Source: Mycobacterium sp.
GTDB lineage: Bacteria; Actinomycetota; Actinomycetes; Mycobacteriales; Mycobacteriaceae
Reading direction: 5' to 3'
Length of the DNA stretch: 57,881 nucleotides
Assembly (NCBI GenBank): GCA_025966225.1
Contig: JAOPVI010000019.1
Coordinates: forward strand, 1 to 57,881
In this document: positions 32,385 through 41,916 of the stretch, one piece after another
Numbering within the stretch: position 1 is the stretch's first letter
How the letters are laid out: each line of letters opens with the position of its first letter
The notes under the pieces: model-generated
Seen by the model: only the letters and a program-made list of their open reading frames with translations
What the model was told of the DNA's origin: nothing
The model's database searches: none
Program-made: the position numbers and the translations under genes

Positions 32385-35300
32385 CCGGTGACGGCATATC
32401 GCCGCAGGCCGGACCACTAGCATCTAGCGTCGTGAGCCAGGCGGATGCGGAGGCGGGAGCCAACCACCGGACCACGCGGCTCATCGCCATCGTCGCGGGC
32501 CTGCTCGGCGCCCTGCTCGCGGTGGCCACTCCCCTGCTTCCCGTCACGCAGACCACCGCCCAACTGAACTGGCCGCAGAACGGCGTCCTGCAGAGCGTCG
32601 ACGCGCCGCTGATCGGTTACGTGCCTACCGATCTCAACGTGTCGATTCCCTGCCGCGCTGCCGCCGGATTGGCCGGTCCGCAGAACGTGCTGCTGTCGAC
32701 GGTGCCCAAACAGGCGCCGAAGGCCGTCGACCGCGGGCTGCTCATCGAGCGGGTCGGCACCGACCTGCTCGTCATCGTCAGGAACACCCCGGTGGTCAGC
32801 GCGCCGCTGGACCAGGTGCTCAGCCCCGCATGCCAGCGCGTCACGTTCACCGCGCACGCGGACAAGGTCGCCGGCGAGTTCGTCGGGCTGAGTGCGGACC
32901 CCGACCCGGACGGCCTGGCCAAGCCCGACCAGCCGCGACGAGGCGAACGCAGCGGCTACGACTTCCGGCCCCAGATTGTCGGGGTCTACACCGACCTGTC
33001 CGGCCCCGCACCGCCGGGACTCGAGTTCTCCGCCACCATCGACTCCCGCTACAGCACGTCGCCGACGCTGCTGAAGCTGATCGTCATGATCCTCGGCGTG
33101 GTGGTGACGTTGATCGCGCTTGGGGCGCTGCACGTGCTCGACTCCGCGGACGGCATGCGGCACCGCCGCTTCCTTCCGCCACGGTGGTGGTCGATGTCGC
33201 CGCTCGACGGGTTGGTGGCCGCCGCGCTGGTGTGGTGGCACTTCGTCGGCGCCAACACGTCCGACGACGGCTACATCCTGACCATGGCACGGGTGTCGGA
33301 GCACGCCGGCTACATGGCCAACTACTACCGCTGGTTCGGCACGCCCGAGGCACCGTTCGGCTGGTACTACGACCTGCTCGCGCTGTGGGCCCACGTCAGC
33401 ACCGCCAGCGTGTGGGTGCGGCTGCCGACCCTCGTGATGGGGCTGGCCTGCTGGTGGGTGATCAGCCGAGAGGTCATCCCCCGACTTGGCCACGCGGTCA
33501 AGCACAGTCGCGCAGCGGCGTGGACCGCGGCCGGCATGTTCCTGGCCTTCTGGCTGCCGTTGAACAACGGGCTGCGGCCAGAACCGATCATCGCGCTCGG
33601 CATTCTGCTGACCTGGTGTTCCGTCGAGCGCGGGGTCGCCACCAGCAGGCTGCTTCCGGTTGCGATCGCGCTCATCATCGGCGCGCTGACGCTGTTCTCC
33701 GGGCCAACGGGCATCGCCGCCGTCGGCGCCCTCCTGGTGGCGATCGGGCCGCTGAAGACCATTGTGGGCCAGCATGTTTCGCGCTTCGGATACTGGGCCC
33801 TGCTGGCCCCCATCCTGGCCGCGGGCACCGTCACGATCATTTTGATCTTCCGCGACCAGACCATGGCGGGGGAGATCCAGGCCAGCACGTTCAAGACGGT
33901 GGTCGGCCCCAGCCTCGCCTGGTTCGACGAGCACATCCGGTACGAGCGGCTCTTCATGGCCAGCCCCGACGGATCGATCGCGCGCCGTTTCGCCGTGCTG
34001 GCGCTGCTGCTTGCGCTGGCGGTGTCGGTGGCCATGGGGTTGCGCAGGGGCCGCATTCCCGGCACTGCCGCGGGCCCGAGTCGCCGAATCATCGGCATCA
34101 CGATCATCTCGTTCCTGGCGATGATGTTCACGCCGACGAAGTGGACCCACCACTTCGGCGTGTTCGCCGGACTCGCTGGGTCGCTCGGTGCGTTGGCCGC
34201 CGTCGCCGTCACCGCGGCCGCCATGCGCTCCCGCCGCAACCGCACCGTGTTCGCCGCGGCAGTGCTGTTCATGTTGGCGCTGTCGTTCGCCAGCGTGAAC
34301 GGCTGGTGGTACGTCGCGAACTTCGGCGTGCCGTGGTCGAATTCGTTCCCCCAGTGGCACTTCGGGTTCACCACCTTCCTGCTGGGGCTCTCCGTGCTGG
34401 CCCTGCTCGTCGCGACGTGGTTCCACTTCACCGGGCGGGGCAATTCGCCGCCTGGCGACGGGCGGGTATCGCGAATAGTGCAGGCGCCCTTGGCGATCGC
34501 GGTGTGGGTCGTCGTCGTGTTCGAGGTCGCGTCCCTGACGATCGCGACGGTCGGACAGTATCCGGCGTGGAGTGTCGGCCGGTCCAACCTCGAGGCGCTC
34601 GTCGGAAAGACGTGCGGTCTGGCCAACGACGTGATGGTGGAGGAGGACCCGAACGCAGGAGTGCTGCTGCCCGCGGGCGGCGTGCCGGCCGGCCTCGCGC
34701 TCGGTCAGGTCACCGCACAGGGCTTCGACCCCAACGGAATTCCGGCCGACGTGTCGGCGGACCCGGTAATGGAACCCCAGGGCAGTAGCAACTTCGCCGA
34801 CACCGACGGCGCCACGGTGACCGGCAGCGAACCGGGCACCGAGGGCGGCACCACCGCGGCGGCAGGCGTCAACGGTTCCCGCGCCAGGCTGCCCTACGGT
34901 CTGGACCCCCTCCGCGTTCCCGTGATGGGCAGCTGGCGGTCGGGCCCACAGCAGCCTGCCATCCTGCGCTCGGCCTGGTACCGATTGCCACCGCGGGATC
35001 AGGCCGGACCGCTGCTGGTCGTGGCCGCCGCGGGCAGGTTCGACCCGGGCGAAGTCGTCGTGCAGTGGGCCACCGACGAGCAGGCCACCAAGAACCAGCC
35101 GGGTGGCAGCCTCGGCTTCGGCGACGTCGGCGCCGTGCCCGCCTGGCGCAATTTGCGCACACCATTGAACGCCATTCCGAGCGACGCCACCCAGGTGCGG
35201 GTCGTCGCCCGTGACGACGACCTTGCCCCCCAGCACTGGATCGCGGTGACCCCGCCCCGCATCCCCCGACTGCGCACCCTGCAGGACGTCGTCGGCTCGA

Positions 35301-35653
35301 CTGATCCCGTACTTCTGGACTGGTTGGTCGGCCTGGCATTCCCGTGCCAACGGCCATTCGGACACCAGAACGGCGTCACCGAGGTGCCCAAGTGGCGGAT
35401 CCTGCCGGACCGCTTCGGCGCGGAGGCGAACTCGCCGGTGATGGACTACCTCGGCGGCGGTCCGCTCGGCATCACCGAACTACTGGTGCGGGCCGACCCG
35501 GTGCCGACCTATCTCGAGCACGACTGGTTCCGCGACTGGGGGGCACTGCAGCGGCTGACGCCCTGGTACCCGGCCGCCCAGCCCGCCCGACTCGACCTCG
35601 GCACCGCGACACGCAGCGGGCTGTGGAGCCCCGCACCGTTGCGCCCGAGCTGA
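32381..35653 (+). CDS. embC: Arabinosyltransferase EmbC
   Basis: A GT-C arabinosyltransferase of 1,090 residues, mainly responsible for lipoarabinomannan arabinan. It matches M. tuberculosis EmbC over the full length. An N-terminal periplasmic module (about 60-230) and multi-TM core carry the catalytic acid motif NTSDDGYIL (D295-D296). The C-terminal carbohydrate-binding region includes [18 protein letters not shown] and ends [12 protein letters not shown] at 32381 overlaps the aftA stop as in M. tuberculosis. A second possible start is GTG 32432 (1,073 aa), preceded by TAGCAT 8 nt upstream, so the N-terminus is uncertain by 17 residues. Unlike the classic embCAB order, embA does not follow directly. 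Confidence 0.95.
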   Translation: MTGDGISPQAGPLASSVVSQADAEAGANHRTTRLIAIVAGLLGALLAVATPLLPVTQTTAQLNWPQNGVLQSVDAPLIGYVPTDLNVSIPCRAAAGLAGPQNVLLSTVPKQAPKAVDRGLLIERVGTDLLVIVRNTPVVSAPLDQVLSPACQRVTFTAHADKVAGEFVGLSADPDPDGLAKPDQPRRGERSGYDFRPQIVGVYTDLSGPAPPGLEFSATIDSRYSTSPTLLKLIVMILGVVVTLIALGALHVLDSADGMRHRRFLPPRWWSMSPLDGLVAAALVWWHFVGANTSDDGYILTMARVSEHAGYMANYYRWFGTPEAPFGWYYDLLALWAHVSTASVWVRLPTLVMGLACWWVISREVIPRLGHAVKHSRAAAWTAAGMFLAFWLPLNNGLRPEPIIALGILLTWCSVERGVATSRLLPVAIALIIGALTLFSGPTGIAAVGALLVAIGPLKTIVGQHVSRFGYWALLAPILAAGTVTIILIFRDQTMAGEIQASTFKTVVGPSLAWFDEHIRYERLFMASPDGSIARRFAVLALLLALAVSVAMGLRRGRIPGTAAGPSRRIIGITIISFLAMMFTPTKWTHHFGVFAGLAGSLGALAAVAVTAAAMRSRRNRTVFAAAVLFMLALSFASVNGWWYVANFGVPWSNSFPQWHFGFTTFLLGLSVLALLVATWFHFTGRGNSPPGDGRVSRIVQAPLAIAVWVVVVFEVASLTIATVGQYPAWSVGRSNLEALVGKTCGLANDVMVEEDPNAGVLLPAGGVPAGLALGQVTAQGFDPNGIPADVSADPVMEPQGSSNFADTDGATVTGSEPGTEGGTTAAAGVNGSRARLPYGLDPLRVPVMGSWRSGPQQPAILRSAWYRLPPRDQAGPLLVVAAAGRFDPGEVVVQWATDEQATKNQPGGSLGFGDVGAVPAWRNLRTPLNAIPSDATQVRVVARDDDLAPQHWIAVTPPRIPRLRTLQDVVGSTDPVLLDWLVGLAFPCQRPFGHQNGVTEVPKWRILPDRFGAEANSPVMDYLGGGPLGITELLVRADPVPTYLEHDWFRDWGALQRLTPWYPAAQPARLDLGTATRSGLWSPAPLRPS

Positions 35654-35765
35654 GCCGGCCGCCGACCAACGCGCGACGTGTCCTAGCGGAGCGTCCTTGT
35701 TACCCTCCTTCGAGGAACTACTCAGCCTCATTCCAAACAACACATAACTTTTGCGTAGGAGCATC
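35654..35765 (+). promoter_or_regulatory. AT-richer gap between embC and glfT2-like gene
   Basis: These 112 bp are noticeably AT-richer than the flanks (CATTCCAAACAACACATAAC near 35732-35751) and end in AGGAG 4 nt before the ATG. TAACTT (about 35746) could be a -10. This suggests a separate promoter for the inserted gene. Confidence 0.4.
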
Positions 35766-37655
35766 ATGAGCGAGCGCGGACCGGTTGCGCCGGGCCAGAC
35801 CAGCCCTGACGTGCTCAAGCAGCGGCTGACTGACCACGCGGCTTCAGAGCGGTTGGTGGTGGCGCGCGGCGTGTTCGCAGGTCCGAGCGCCCAGGTGACC
35901 GACGACATGTACGCGCGCGTCGTCAAGGGCAAGGCCCACCTCGAACGGCACGCCCTGCGCCTCGAAAAGGGTGCGACCGTCGACACCAACACCTACTTCG
36001 GACGATTGCCCGCCAGCTACTTCCAGCGCTGGACCGTCATCTCGGAGCTGCAACTGCGACTGGTGCTGGACACGTCGACCTCGGCGCGGCTGACGCTGCG
36101 CGGATCGGACGCGGCCGGCAACGCCCGCACCATCGCCCATACCGAGGTGGACGGCACCGGCACGGCCGTGCTGTCGGCCCAGTTGAACGAGTTCGTCGAC
36201 GGCGGATCGCTGTGGATGGAGTGCACGGCCGTCGGCGGACCGGTGACGATCACCAACCTCGAGTGGACGGCGGCCGCTCCTGAAACGATCCGCCCGGCGG
36301 CGATCGCGATCTGCACGTTCAATCGGCCGGTCGACTGCGCGACGACACTCGCCGCCATCGCCGACGACAAGGGGCTCCTGGACGAGATCGATGCCGTATA
36401 CGTGGTGGACCAGGGCACCCAAGCGCTCAAAGACCAGCCTCGGTTCAACGACGTCGCCGCCCGACTCGGCGACAAGTTGGTCTATCTGCAGCAGGCGAAC
36501 CTCGGGGGCAGTGGCGGCTTCACCCGCGGGCTGTACGAGATTTCGAGCATCAGCGACCACGCCAACGTGATCCTGATGGACGACGACATCCTCTGCGAGC
36601 CAGAAGCGGTGCTGAGGCTCAACGCCTTCGCGAACCTGACGCCGACGCCGACAATCGTTGGCGCCCAGATGCTCCACCTGAAGAACCCTCGCTACCTGCA
36701 CGTCGGAGCGGAGGAGGTCAATCTCACCACGCTGAAGCCCGGCCGGTGGGCGCCCAACTCCCTGCACAGCAGCGACATGGTCAAGCACAAGCAGAAGAAA
36801 CGCACCGACGCTCAGTACAACGGTTGGTGGTCCTGCCTGATACCCGCTGAAATCATTGCGGCAGTGGGGCTTCCGCTACCCATCTTCATCAAGTGGGATG
36901 ACGTCGAGTACAGCCTCCGCGCCGGGGCAGCGGGCTTTCCAACGGTCACCCTTCCCAACGCTGGCGTATGGCATGCCGAGTTCCATTGGAAGGACCTCGA
37001 CGATTGGACGCACTACTTCATCGTCCGGAATTCGCTGATCACCGCCGCGCTGCACAGCGACATCGCAGTTTCGCCGACGGGCACGATCTTGGCCCGCGTG
37101 ATCTCAGAGGCCATCATCTCCATGCGGTACGGCTTGGCGCACACCATGATTCGTGCGATCGAAGACTTCCTCAAGGGCCCGGCGTATCTGAAGGACGGCG
37201 GCATGGAGGCGGCCTCCAGCATCCGCCGCGAGCGCAACGAGTACTCCGAGACCACCACGCATCCGGCCGTCAAGACCGGTGAGTTGACCAACGCGTTGCC
37301 TCGCACGCGGCCGGCCGGGTTCCTGCCGAACAAGGACCGCTACTACCTGGTGCTCGCCAAACGTGCGGTGTACCAATGGCTCGGGCGCACGGTGCCAGGA
37401 CCGGTGATGATCCCGGCCATTGACGCGCACTGGTGGCACGTCTCGCTTTTCGACTACGCCGTGGTCACCGATGCATCGCAAGCCGGGGTCAGAGTCCTGC
37501 GCCGCGACAAGCAGCACATCAGGAAGCTGTCCGGACGTCTGATCAAGGCGATGCGGCGGTTCCGTTCCGAAGCACCTGCATTGCAAACCCGGTATCGGGA
37601 AGCCCTTCCCGAACTGACCAGCCGCGAGAACTGGGCCCGGCTCTTCGAGAGCTGA
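35766..37655 (+). CDS. GlfT2-like galactofuranosyltransferase, divergent paralogue
   Basis: A 629-residue protein with the architecture of polymerising galactofuranosyltransferase GlfT2. It has a jelly-roll-like N-terminal domain (about 30-170; LPASYFQRWT), a GT-A core (175-430) and a helical C-terminus (430-629). Catalytic signatures are kept: ICTFNRP (182-188), metal motif MDDDI (DDD 272-274), NGWWSCLIP (W354-W355), acid KWDDVE (377-381; M. tuberculosis has WDDAD) and H403 in VWH. Outside the motifs it differs widely from remembered M. tuberculosis GlfT2 (Rv3808c), which is not at this locus in M. tuberculosis. It is therefore called a paralogue, not glfT2. ATG at 35766 has AGGAG 4 nt upstream. 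It should use UDP-Galf on a membrane-linked acceptor. Confidence 0.85.
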   Translation: MSERGPVAPGQTSPDVLKQRLTDHAASERLVVARGVFAGPSAQVTDDMYARVVKGKAHLERHALRLEKGATVDTNTYFGRLPASYFQRWTVISELQLRLVLDTSTSARLTLRGSDAAGNARTIAHTEVDGTGTAVLSAQLNEFVDGGSLWMECTAVGGPVTITNLEWTAAAPETIRPAAIAICTFNRPVDCATTLAAIADDKGLLDEIDAVYVVDQGTQALKDQPRFNDVAARLGDKLVYLQQANLGGSGGFTRGLYEISSISDHANVILMDDDILCEPEAVLRLNAFANLTPTPTIVGAQMLHLKNPRYLHVGAEEVNLTTLKPGRWAPNSLHSSDMVKHKQKKRTDAQYNGWWSCLIPAEIIAAVGLPLPIFIKWDDVEYSLRAGAAGFPTVTLPNAGVWHAEFHWKDLDDWTHYFIVRNSLITAALHSDIAVSPTGTILARVISEAIISMRYGLAHTMIRAIEDFLKGPAYLKDGGMEAASSIRRERNEYSETTTHPAVKTGELTNALPRTRPAGFLPNKDRYYLVLAKRAVYQWLGRTVPGPVMIPAIDAHWWHVSLFDYAVVTDASQAGVRVLRRDKQHIRKLSGRLIKAMRRFRSEAPALQTRYREALPELTSRENWARLFES

Positions 37656-37665
37656 TGTCGCCAGC

Positions 37666-38499
37666 TCACAGCAGGCGGATGACCACCTGTTCGTTGTGCC
37701 CGGTGTAGGCGAGGTACTCGAAGCTACGGCCCGATCGAGCTACGAACTCGCTCCACGCCAGATACTCGTGGTGCTGCCAGCCGGGATAGTTGAAGAACTC
37801 GTCGAAGACCAGCACGGCCCCCGGCCGGAGCCGATCACCGATCAAATCGAGCACCGTCTTCGTGGACGAGTACAGGTCGGCGTCGAGGTGCAGGAACCCG
37901 ACGGCGTCGTCGCACCCGGCGAGGAATGCGGGCAGGGTGTCGTCGAACAGGCCTGCCACCAACTCCGCTCCAGGAACGTCGGGGATGGCCGCCTGCGCGA
38001 ACTCACCCGCCGGGAAACCGGTACGCCAGACCTCGGGCAGCCCCTCGAAGGTGTCGAAACCCACCACCCGAAGGTCATCGGACAACGCCTCCGCGATGAT
38101 CTTCAGGGTGGTGCCCGCCGCCACCCCGAATTCGAGGGCCAGGCCGGTGCCCTTGACCTCGCCGAGCGCGAAGCGGAGCGTCTCGTGCGGATGCCAGAAC
38201 ACCGGAACCCTCGGCATGTGCTCACGCACGAAGGCCGCGCTGTCCGCGGTCGCGTCGATGTCGAGCGCGTAGAGGATGTCCCGCCGCGCGCGGTGTTCCA
38301 TGTCCTGTAGGCGATCGAAGAGCGGACCGAAGTGATCGTTCACCCCATCGAGTTGATCGCTCAGCGCCTGCATCCTCGCCATCTGCTCGGCGTGCATGCC
38401 TTCCAGTCGCTGGCGCGTCGAGGCCAGTTCGGCCTGGACCACTTCCTGCACCGCGCGCTGAAACTTCTCCCGCGCGGCCACCTTGAGCCGGTCGAGCAT
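37666..38499 (-). CDS. TylF/MycF-family SAM O-methyltransferase with N-terminal coiled coil
   Basis: A 277-residue class I methyltransferase related to sugar O-methyltransferases TylF and MycF. Residues 1-72 are a charged heptad-rich helix (coiled coil) uncommon in TylF itself. Then come SAM motif I ALEFGVAAGTTLKIIAEAL (121-139), DTFEGLP (149-155), the metal/acid motif FLHLDADLYSSTKTVLD (202-218; D206, D208) and FDEFFNYPGWQHHEY (232-246). Relatives methylate sugar hydroxyls in a Mg-dependent way, so a methylated wall sugar is a reasonable guess. It lies antisense to the emb cluster, convergent with the GlfT2-like gene with 10 bp between stops, and divergent from embA. The ATG at 38499 has AAGGA 10 nt upstream. 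Confidence 0.85.
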   Translation of the reverse strand: MLDRLKVAAREKFQRAVQEVVQAELASTRQRLEGMHAEQMARMQALSDQLDGVNDHFGPLFDRLQDMEHRARRDILYALDIDATADSAAFVREHMPRVPVFWHPHETLRFALGEVKGTGLALEFGVAAGTTLKIIAEALSDDLRVVGFDTFEGLPEVWRTGFPAGEFAQAAIPDVPGAELVAGLFDDTLPAFLAGCDDAVGFLHLDADLYSSTKTVLDLIGDRLRPGAVLVFDEFFNYPGWQHHEYLAWSEFVARSGRSFEYLAYTGHNEQVVIRLL

Positions 38500-38646
38500 C
38501 CGGGTCGTCCTTCCACAACGTGCGGCCCGCAGGACCGTTCGTTATCGACTTTAACGGTCGGCAGCAGGCCGATGGAGCCACGCCGAGCGGCCGGTCGAGC
38601 CTGGGCACCGCTACGTCCCTAGGTGGGTCGCATAACATCGACCCCC
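38500..38646 (+). promoter_or_regulatory. embA upstream region / divergent promoter
   Basis: This 147-bp gap separates the antisense methyltransferase from embA, so embA cannot be read through from embC without crossing an opposing gene and must have its promoter here. TAACAT (38633-38638) ends 8 nt before the embA GTG. In M. tuberculosis the embC-embA gap also holds the embAB promoter, where ethambutol-resistance mutations occur. Confidence 0.5.
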
Positions 38647-41600
38647 GTGCCCCACGGACGAGATCGCATCGTGCGCGTAGTAGCCGTGGTCGCAGGCATA
38701 GCCGGGGTGTTGCTCTGTGGCCTGACCCCGCTGCTGCCCGTCACGCAGACCACGGCGACCATCAACTGGCCGCAGGGCACCGCCGCGGACGGTCTGATCA
38801 CCGACGTCACCGCTCCCCTGGTGTCCGGCGCCCCGCTCGCCCTGGACGTGTCCATCCCGTGTCAGGCGGTCGCGACGCTGCCCGCCGCGGGCGGCCTCGT
38901 CTTCTCCACGATTCCGGCCGACGGCACCGACGCCAGCCGCTACGGACTGTTCGTGCGGGCCACCACCGACACGGTCGTCGCCGCGTTCCGCGACAACGTC
39001 GCCGCCGTGGCGCCTCGCAAGGCGGTCGAATCCGGGGCCTGCAGCACTCTGCACATCTGGGCGAACGCCGGCGGGGTCGGCGCCGACTTCGTCGGCATCG
39101 CCGGGGCCACGGGCACCGTGCCGGTCGAGAAGAAGCCACAGCTCGCCGGCGTCTTCACCGACCTCAAGGTGGCGCCGCAGCAGGGGCTCAGTGCCCGGAT
39201 CGACGTCGACACCCGATTCATCACGGCCCCGACACCGCTGAAGACGGTGCTGATGGCGCTTGGCGTGCTCGCGACGCTGGCGTCGGTGGTGGCGCTGGCA
39301 GTGCAAGATCGCCGCCTCGGGCGCCACGTCCACGGGTCGTGGCGACGATTCTGGCGGGTCGGCCTCGCGACGTGGTTCGCCGATGTCGTCGTCATCGGCA
39401 CGCTGCTGCTGTGGCACGTCATCGGGGCCACGTCGTCGGACGACGGATACAACCTCACCATCGCCAGGGCGTCCGGCCAGGCCGGCTACGCCACGAACTA
39501 CTACCGGTACTTCGGCGCCGCTGAGGCCCCGTTCGACTGGTACCAGAGCGTGCTCGCCCACTTCGCCGCCATCAGCACCGCAGGCGTGTGGATGCGGCTG
39601 CCCGCGACCCTGGCGGGCATCGCGACGTGGCTGCTGCTCAGCCGGTGGGTGATTCCCCGGTTGGGCCGACGGCTCGCCGTCAACCGCATCACCGTGTGGA
39701 CCGCGGGGGCGGTGTTCGTCGCCAGCTGGCTGCCGTTCAACAACGGGCTGCGGCCCGAACCGCTCATCGCGTTCGGCGTCATCCTCACGTGGGTGCTGGT
39801 CGAGTACGCCATCGGCACCCGTCGCCTGTGGCCCGCCGCTGCCGCGATCGTCGTGATGCTCTTCAGCGTCACCACGGCACCACAGGGCATCATCGCGTTG
39901 GCCCCGCTGCTGGTGGGTGCGCGCGCGATCGTGGGGATCATTCGCAGCCGACGCGCCGAGGGTGGGCTACTCGCTCCGATCGCCGCACTGGCGGCGTCGG
40001 CGTCGCTGTTGTTCGTGATCGTGTTCCGCGACCAGACGCTGGCCACCGTGGCCGAGGCCGCCCGCATCAAGTATTCCGTCGGCCCCACGATCTCCTGGTA
40101 CCAGGAGCTGCTCCGGTATTACTTCCTCACCGTCGAGGACAGCGCCGACAGCTCCCTCACCCGGCGGATCGCCGTGCTGGTGCTGCTGCTCTGCATGTTC
40201 GGCACCATCGCGATGCTGTTGCGCAAGGGCCACCTCCCCGGCGTGGCCAACGGCCCGGTGTGGCGGCTGCTTGGCACCACCGCCATCGGGTTGTTGCTGC
40301 TGACGTTCACGCCGACGAAGTGGGCCGTGCAGTTCGGGGCCTTCGCCGGCCTCGGTGGGGCGTTGGCCGCCGTCACCGCATTCACGTTCGCGCGCGTCGG
40401 ACTGCACAGTCGACGCAACCTCGCGCTGTACGTGACCGCACTGCTGTTCGTGCTCGCGTGGGCGACGTCGGGGCTCAACGCCTGGTTCTACACCGCCAAC
40501 TACGGGGTGCCGTGGTTCGACAAGCCGCCGGTGATCGTGGGCCAACCAGTGACCACGATCTTCCTGGTGCTCGCCATCGTCACCGGCCTGCTGGCGGGCT
40601 GGCTGCACTTCCGGCTCGACTACGCCGGGCACACCGAGGTCAAGAACACCGCCCGAAACCGGACGTTGGCGTCGACGCCGCTGCTGGTGCTGGCGCTCAT
40701 CATGGTGGTGCTCGAGGTGGGTTCGATGGCCAAGGCCGCGGCGGCCCGCTACCCCAACTACACGATCGCCAGTGCCAACGTCGCGGCGCTGAAATCGTTT
40801 GCAGGAGGGGCGTCCAATCCCAGCTGCGCCATGGCCGACGACGTGCTCGTCGAACCCGACACCAACGCGGGCATGCTGGAACCCGTTGCAGGCCAACGCT
40901 TCGGACCGGACGGGCCGCTCGGCGGCGTCGACCCCGCAGGCTTCACCCCGAACGGCGTCAGCGACTCCCTCGATCCGCCGGAACCGGTCATCGCCAACCC
41001 TGGCACCGTCAACTCCGACGGCTCGCCGAACAAGCCGAGCGTCGGCGTCGGCTACTCGGCAGGCACCGGCGGCGGCTACGGCCCCGTCGGGGTAAACGGA
41101 TCGAACGTGTTCCTGCCGTTCGGCCTCGACCCCGCCCGCACGCCGGTGATGGGCAGCTTCAAGGAGAACACCATCGCGGCCAAGGCCACCTCGGCCTGGT
41201 ACCAGCTTCCGCCACGCACGCCCGACCGGCCGCTGGTCACCGTCGCCGCGGCGGGGGCCATCTGGTCCTACGACGAAGAGGGCGAGTTCAACTACGGGCA
41301 GTCGCTGAAACTGCAGTGGGGCGTCGGCAAGCCAGACGGCACGTTCCAGGAGCTGGCCGCCGTGCAGCCCATCGACATCGCTCCCCAACGGGCCTGGCGC
41401 AATCTGCGCTTCCCGCTGGCGTGGGCCCCGCCGGAGGCCAACGTGGTCCGCATCGTCGCCGACGATCCCAACCTGTCCACCGACCAGTGGCTCGCCTTCA
41501 CCCCGCCGCGGGTACCGGTGCTCGAGACCGCCCAGCAGTTGATCGGGTCGCAGACGCCGGTGCTGCTCGACATCGCCACCGCCGCGAACTTCCCGTGCCA

Positions 41601-41916
41601 GCGCCCGTTCTCGGAGCACCTCGGGGTCGCCGAACTGCCGGACTACCGCATCCTGCCGAACTTCAAGCAGACCGTCGTGTCGTCGAACATGTGGCAGGCC
41701 GTCGAGAAGGGCGGGCCCTTCATGTTCATCCAGGCGCTGCTTCGCAACTCGACCGTCCCGTCGTACCTGCGCAACGACTGGTATCGCGACTGGGGCTCGA
41801 TCGAGCGGTACGAGCGCAGGGTCCCCGAGGCGCAGGCGCCGAATGCCGTTGTCGAGCAAGGCTCTGAACAGGTCTACGGCTGGAGCAGGCGCGGCCCGAT
41901 CAGAGCCCTGCCATGA
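38647..41916 (+). CDS. embA: Arabinosyltransferase EmbA
   Basis: A GT-C arabinosyltransferase of 1,089 residues that, with EmbB, makes the terminal arabinan of arabinogalactan. It matches M. tuberculosis EmbA throughout (1,094 aa), including [16 protein letters not shown] (29-44), the catalytic [10 protein letters not shown] (D265-D266), [14 protein letters not shown] and the ending GPIRALP. GTG at 38647 (VPHGRDR) aligns with the MPHDGNER start of M. tuberculosis EmbA, so the longer frame from 38623 is rejected. The stop overlaps the embB start (ATGA), consistent with an EmbA-EmbB heterodimer made from one message. Confidence 0.96.
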   Translation: MPHGRDRIVRVVAVVAGIAGVLLCGLTPLLPVTQTTATINWPQGTAADGLITDVTAPLVSGAPLALDVSIPCQAVATLPAAGGLVFSTIPADGTDASRYGLFVRATTDTVVAAFRDNVAAVAPRKAVESGACSTLHIWANAGGVGADFVGIAGATGTVPVEKKPQLAGVFTDLKVAPQQGLSARIDVDTRFITAPTPLKTVLMALGVLATLASVVALAVQDRRLGRHVHGSWRRFWRVGLATWFADVVVIGTLLLWHVIGATSSDDGYNLTIARASGQAGYATNYYRYFGAAEAPFDWYQSVLAHFAAISTAGVWMRLPATLAGIATWLLLSRWVIPRLGRRLAVNRITVWTAGAVFVASWLPFNNGLRPEPLIAFGVILTWVLVEYAIGTRRLWPAAAAIVVMLFSVTTAPQGIIALAPLLVGARAIVGIIRSRRAEGGLLAPIAALAASASLLFVIVFRDQTLATVAEAARIKYSVGPTISWYQELLRYYFLTVEDSADSSLTRRIAVLVLLLCMFGTIAMLLRKGHLPGVANGPVWRLLGTTAIGLLLLTFTPTKWAVQFGAFAGLGGALAAVTAFTFARVGLHSRRNLALYVTALLFVLAWATSGLNAWFYTANYGVPWFDKPPVIVGQPVTTIFLVLAIVTGLLAGWLHFRLDYAGHTEVKNTARNRTLASTPLLVLALIMVVLEVGSMAKAAAARYPNYTIASANVAALKSFAGGASNPSCAMADDVLVEPDTNAGMLEPVAGQRFGPDGPLGGVDPAGFTPNGVSDSLDPPEPVIANPGTVNSDGSPNKPSVGVGYSAGTGGGYGPVGVNGSNVFLPFGLDPARTPVMGSFKENTIAAKATSAWYQLPPRTPDRPLVTVAAAGAIWSYDEEGEFNYGQSLKLQWGVGKPDGTFQELAAVQPIDIAPQRAWRNLRFPLAWAPPEANVVRIVADDPNLSTDQWLAFTPPRVPVLETAQQLIGSQTPVLLDIATAANFPCQRPFSEHLGVAELPDYRILPNFKQTVVSSNMWQAVEKGGPFMFIQALLRNSTVPSYLRNDWYRDWGSIERYERRVPEAQAPNAVVEQGSEQVYGWSRRGPIRALP

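Noticed and set aside
32417..35365. 982-aa minus-strand open frame
   Set aside because: It is antisense to embC, which is strongly supported; the translation is Arg/Gly/Gln-rich with no domain, typical of GC-rich shadow frames. The same applies to 3826-5148, 39967-41859, 43422-44810 and 55775-57421.
35766..37655. Naming the inserted gene glfT2
   Set aside because: The motifs fit, but overall divergence from remembered GlfT2 and its unusual location argue for a paralogue; the true glfT2 is expected outside this window.
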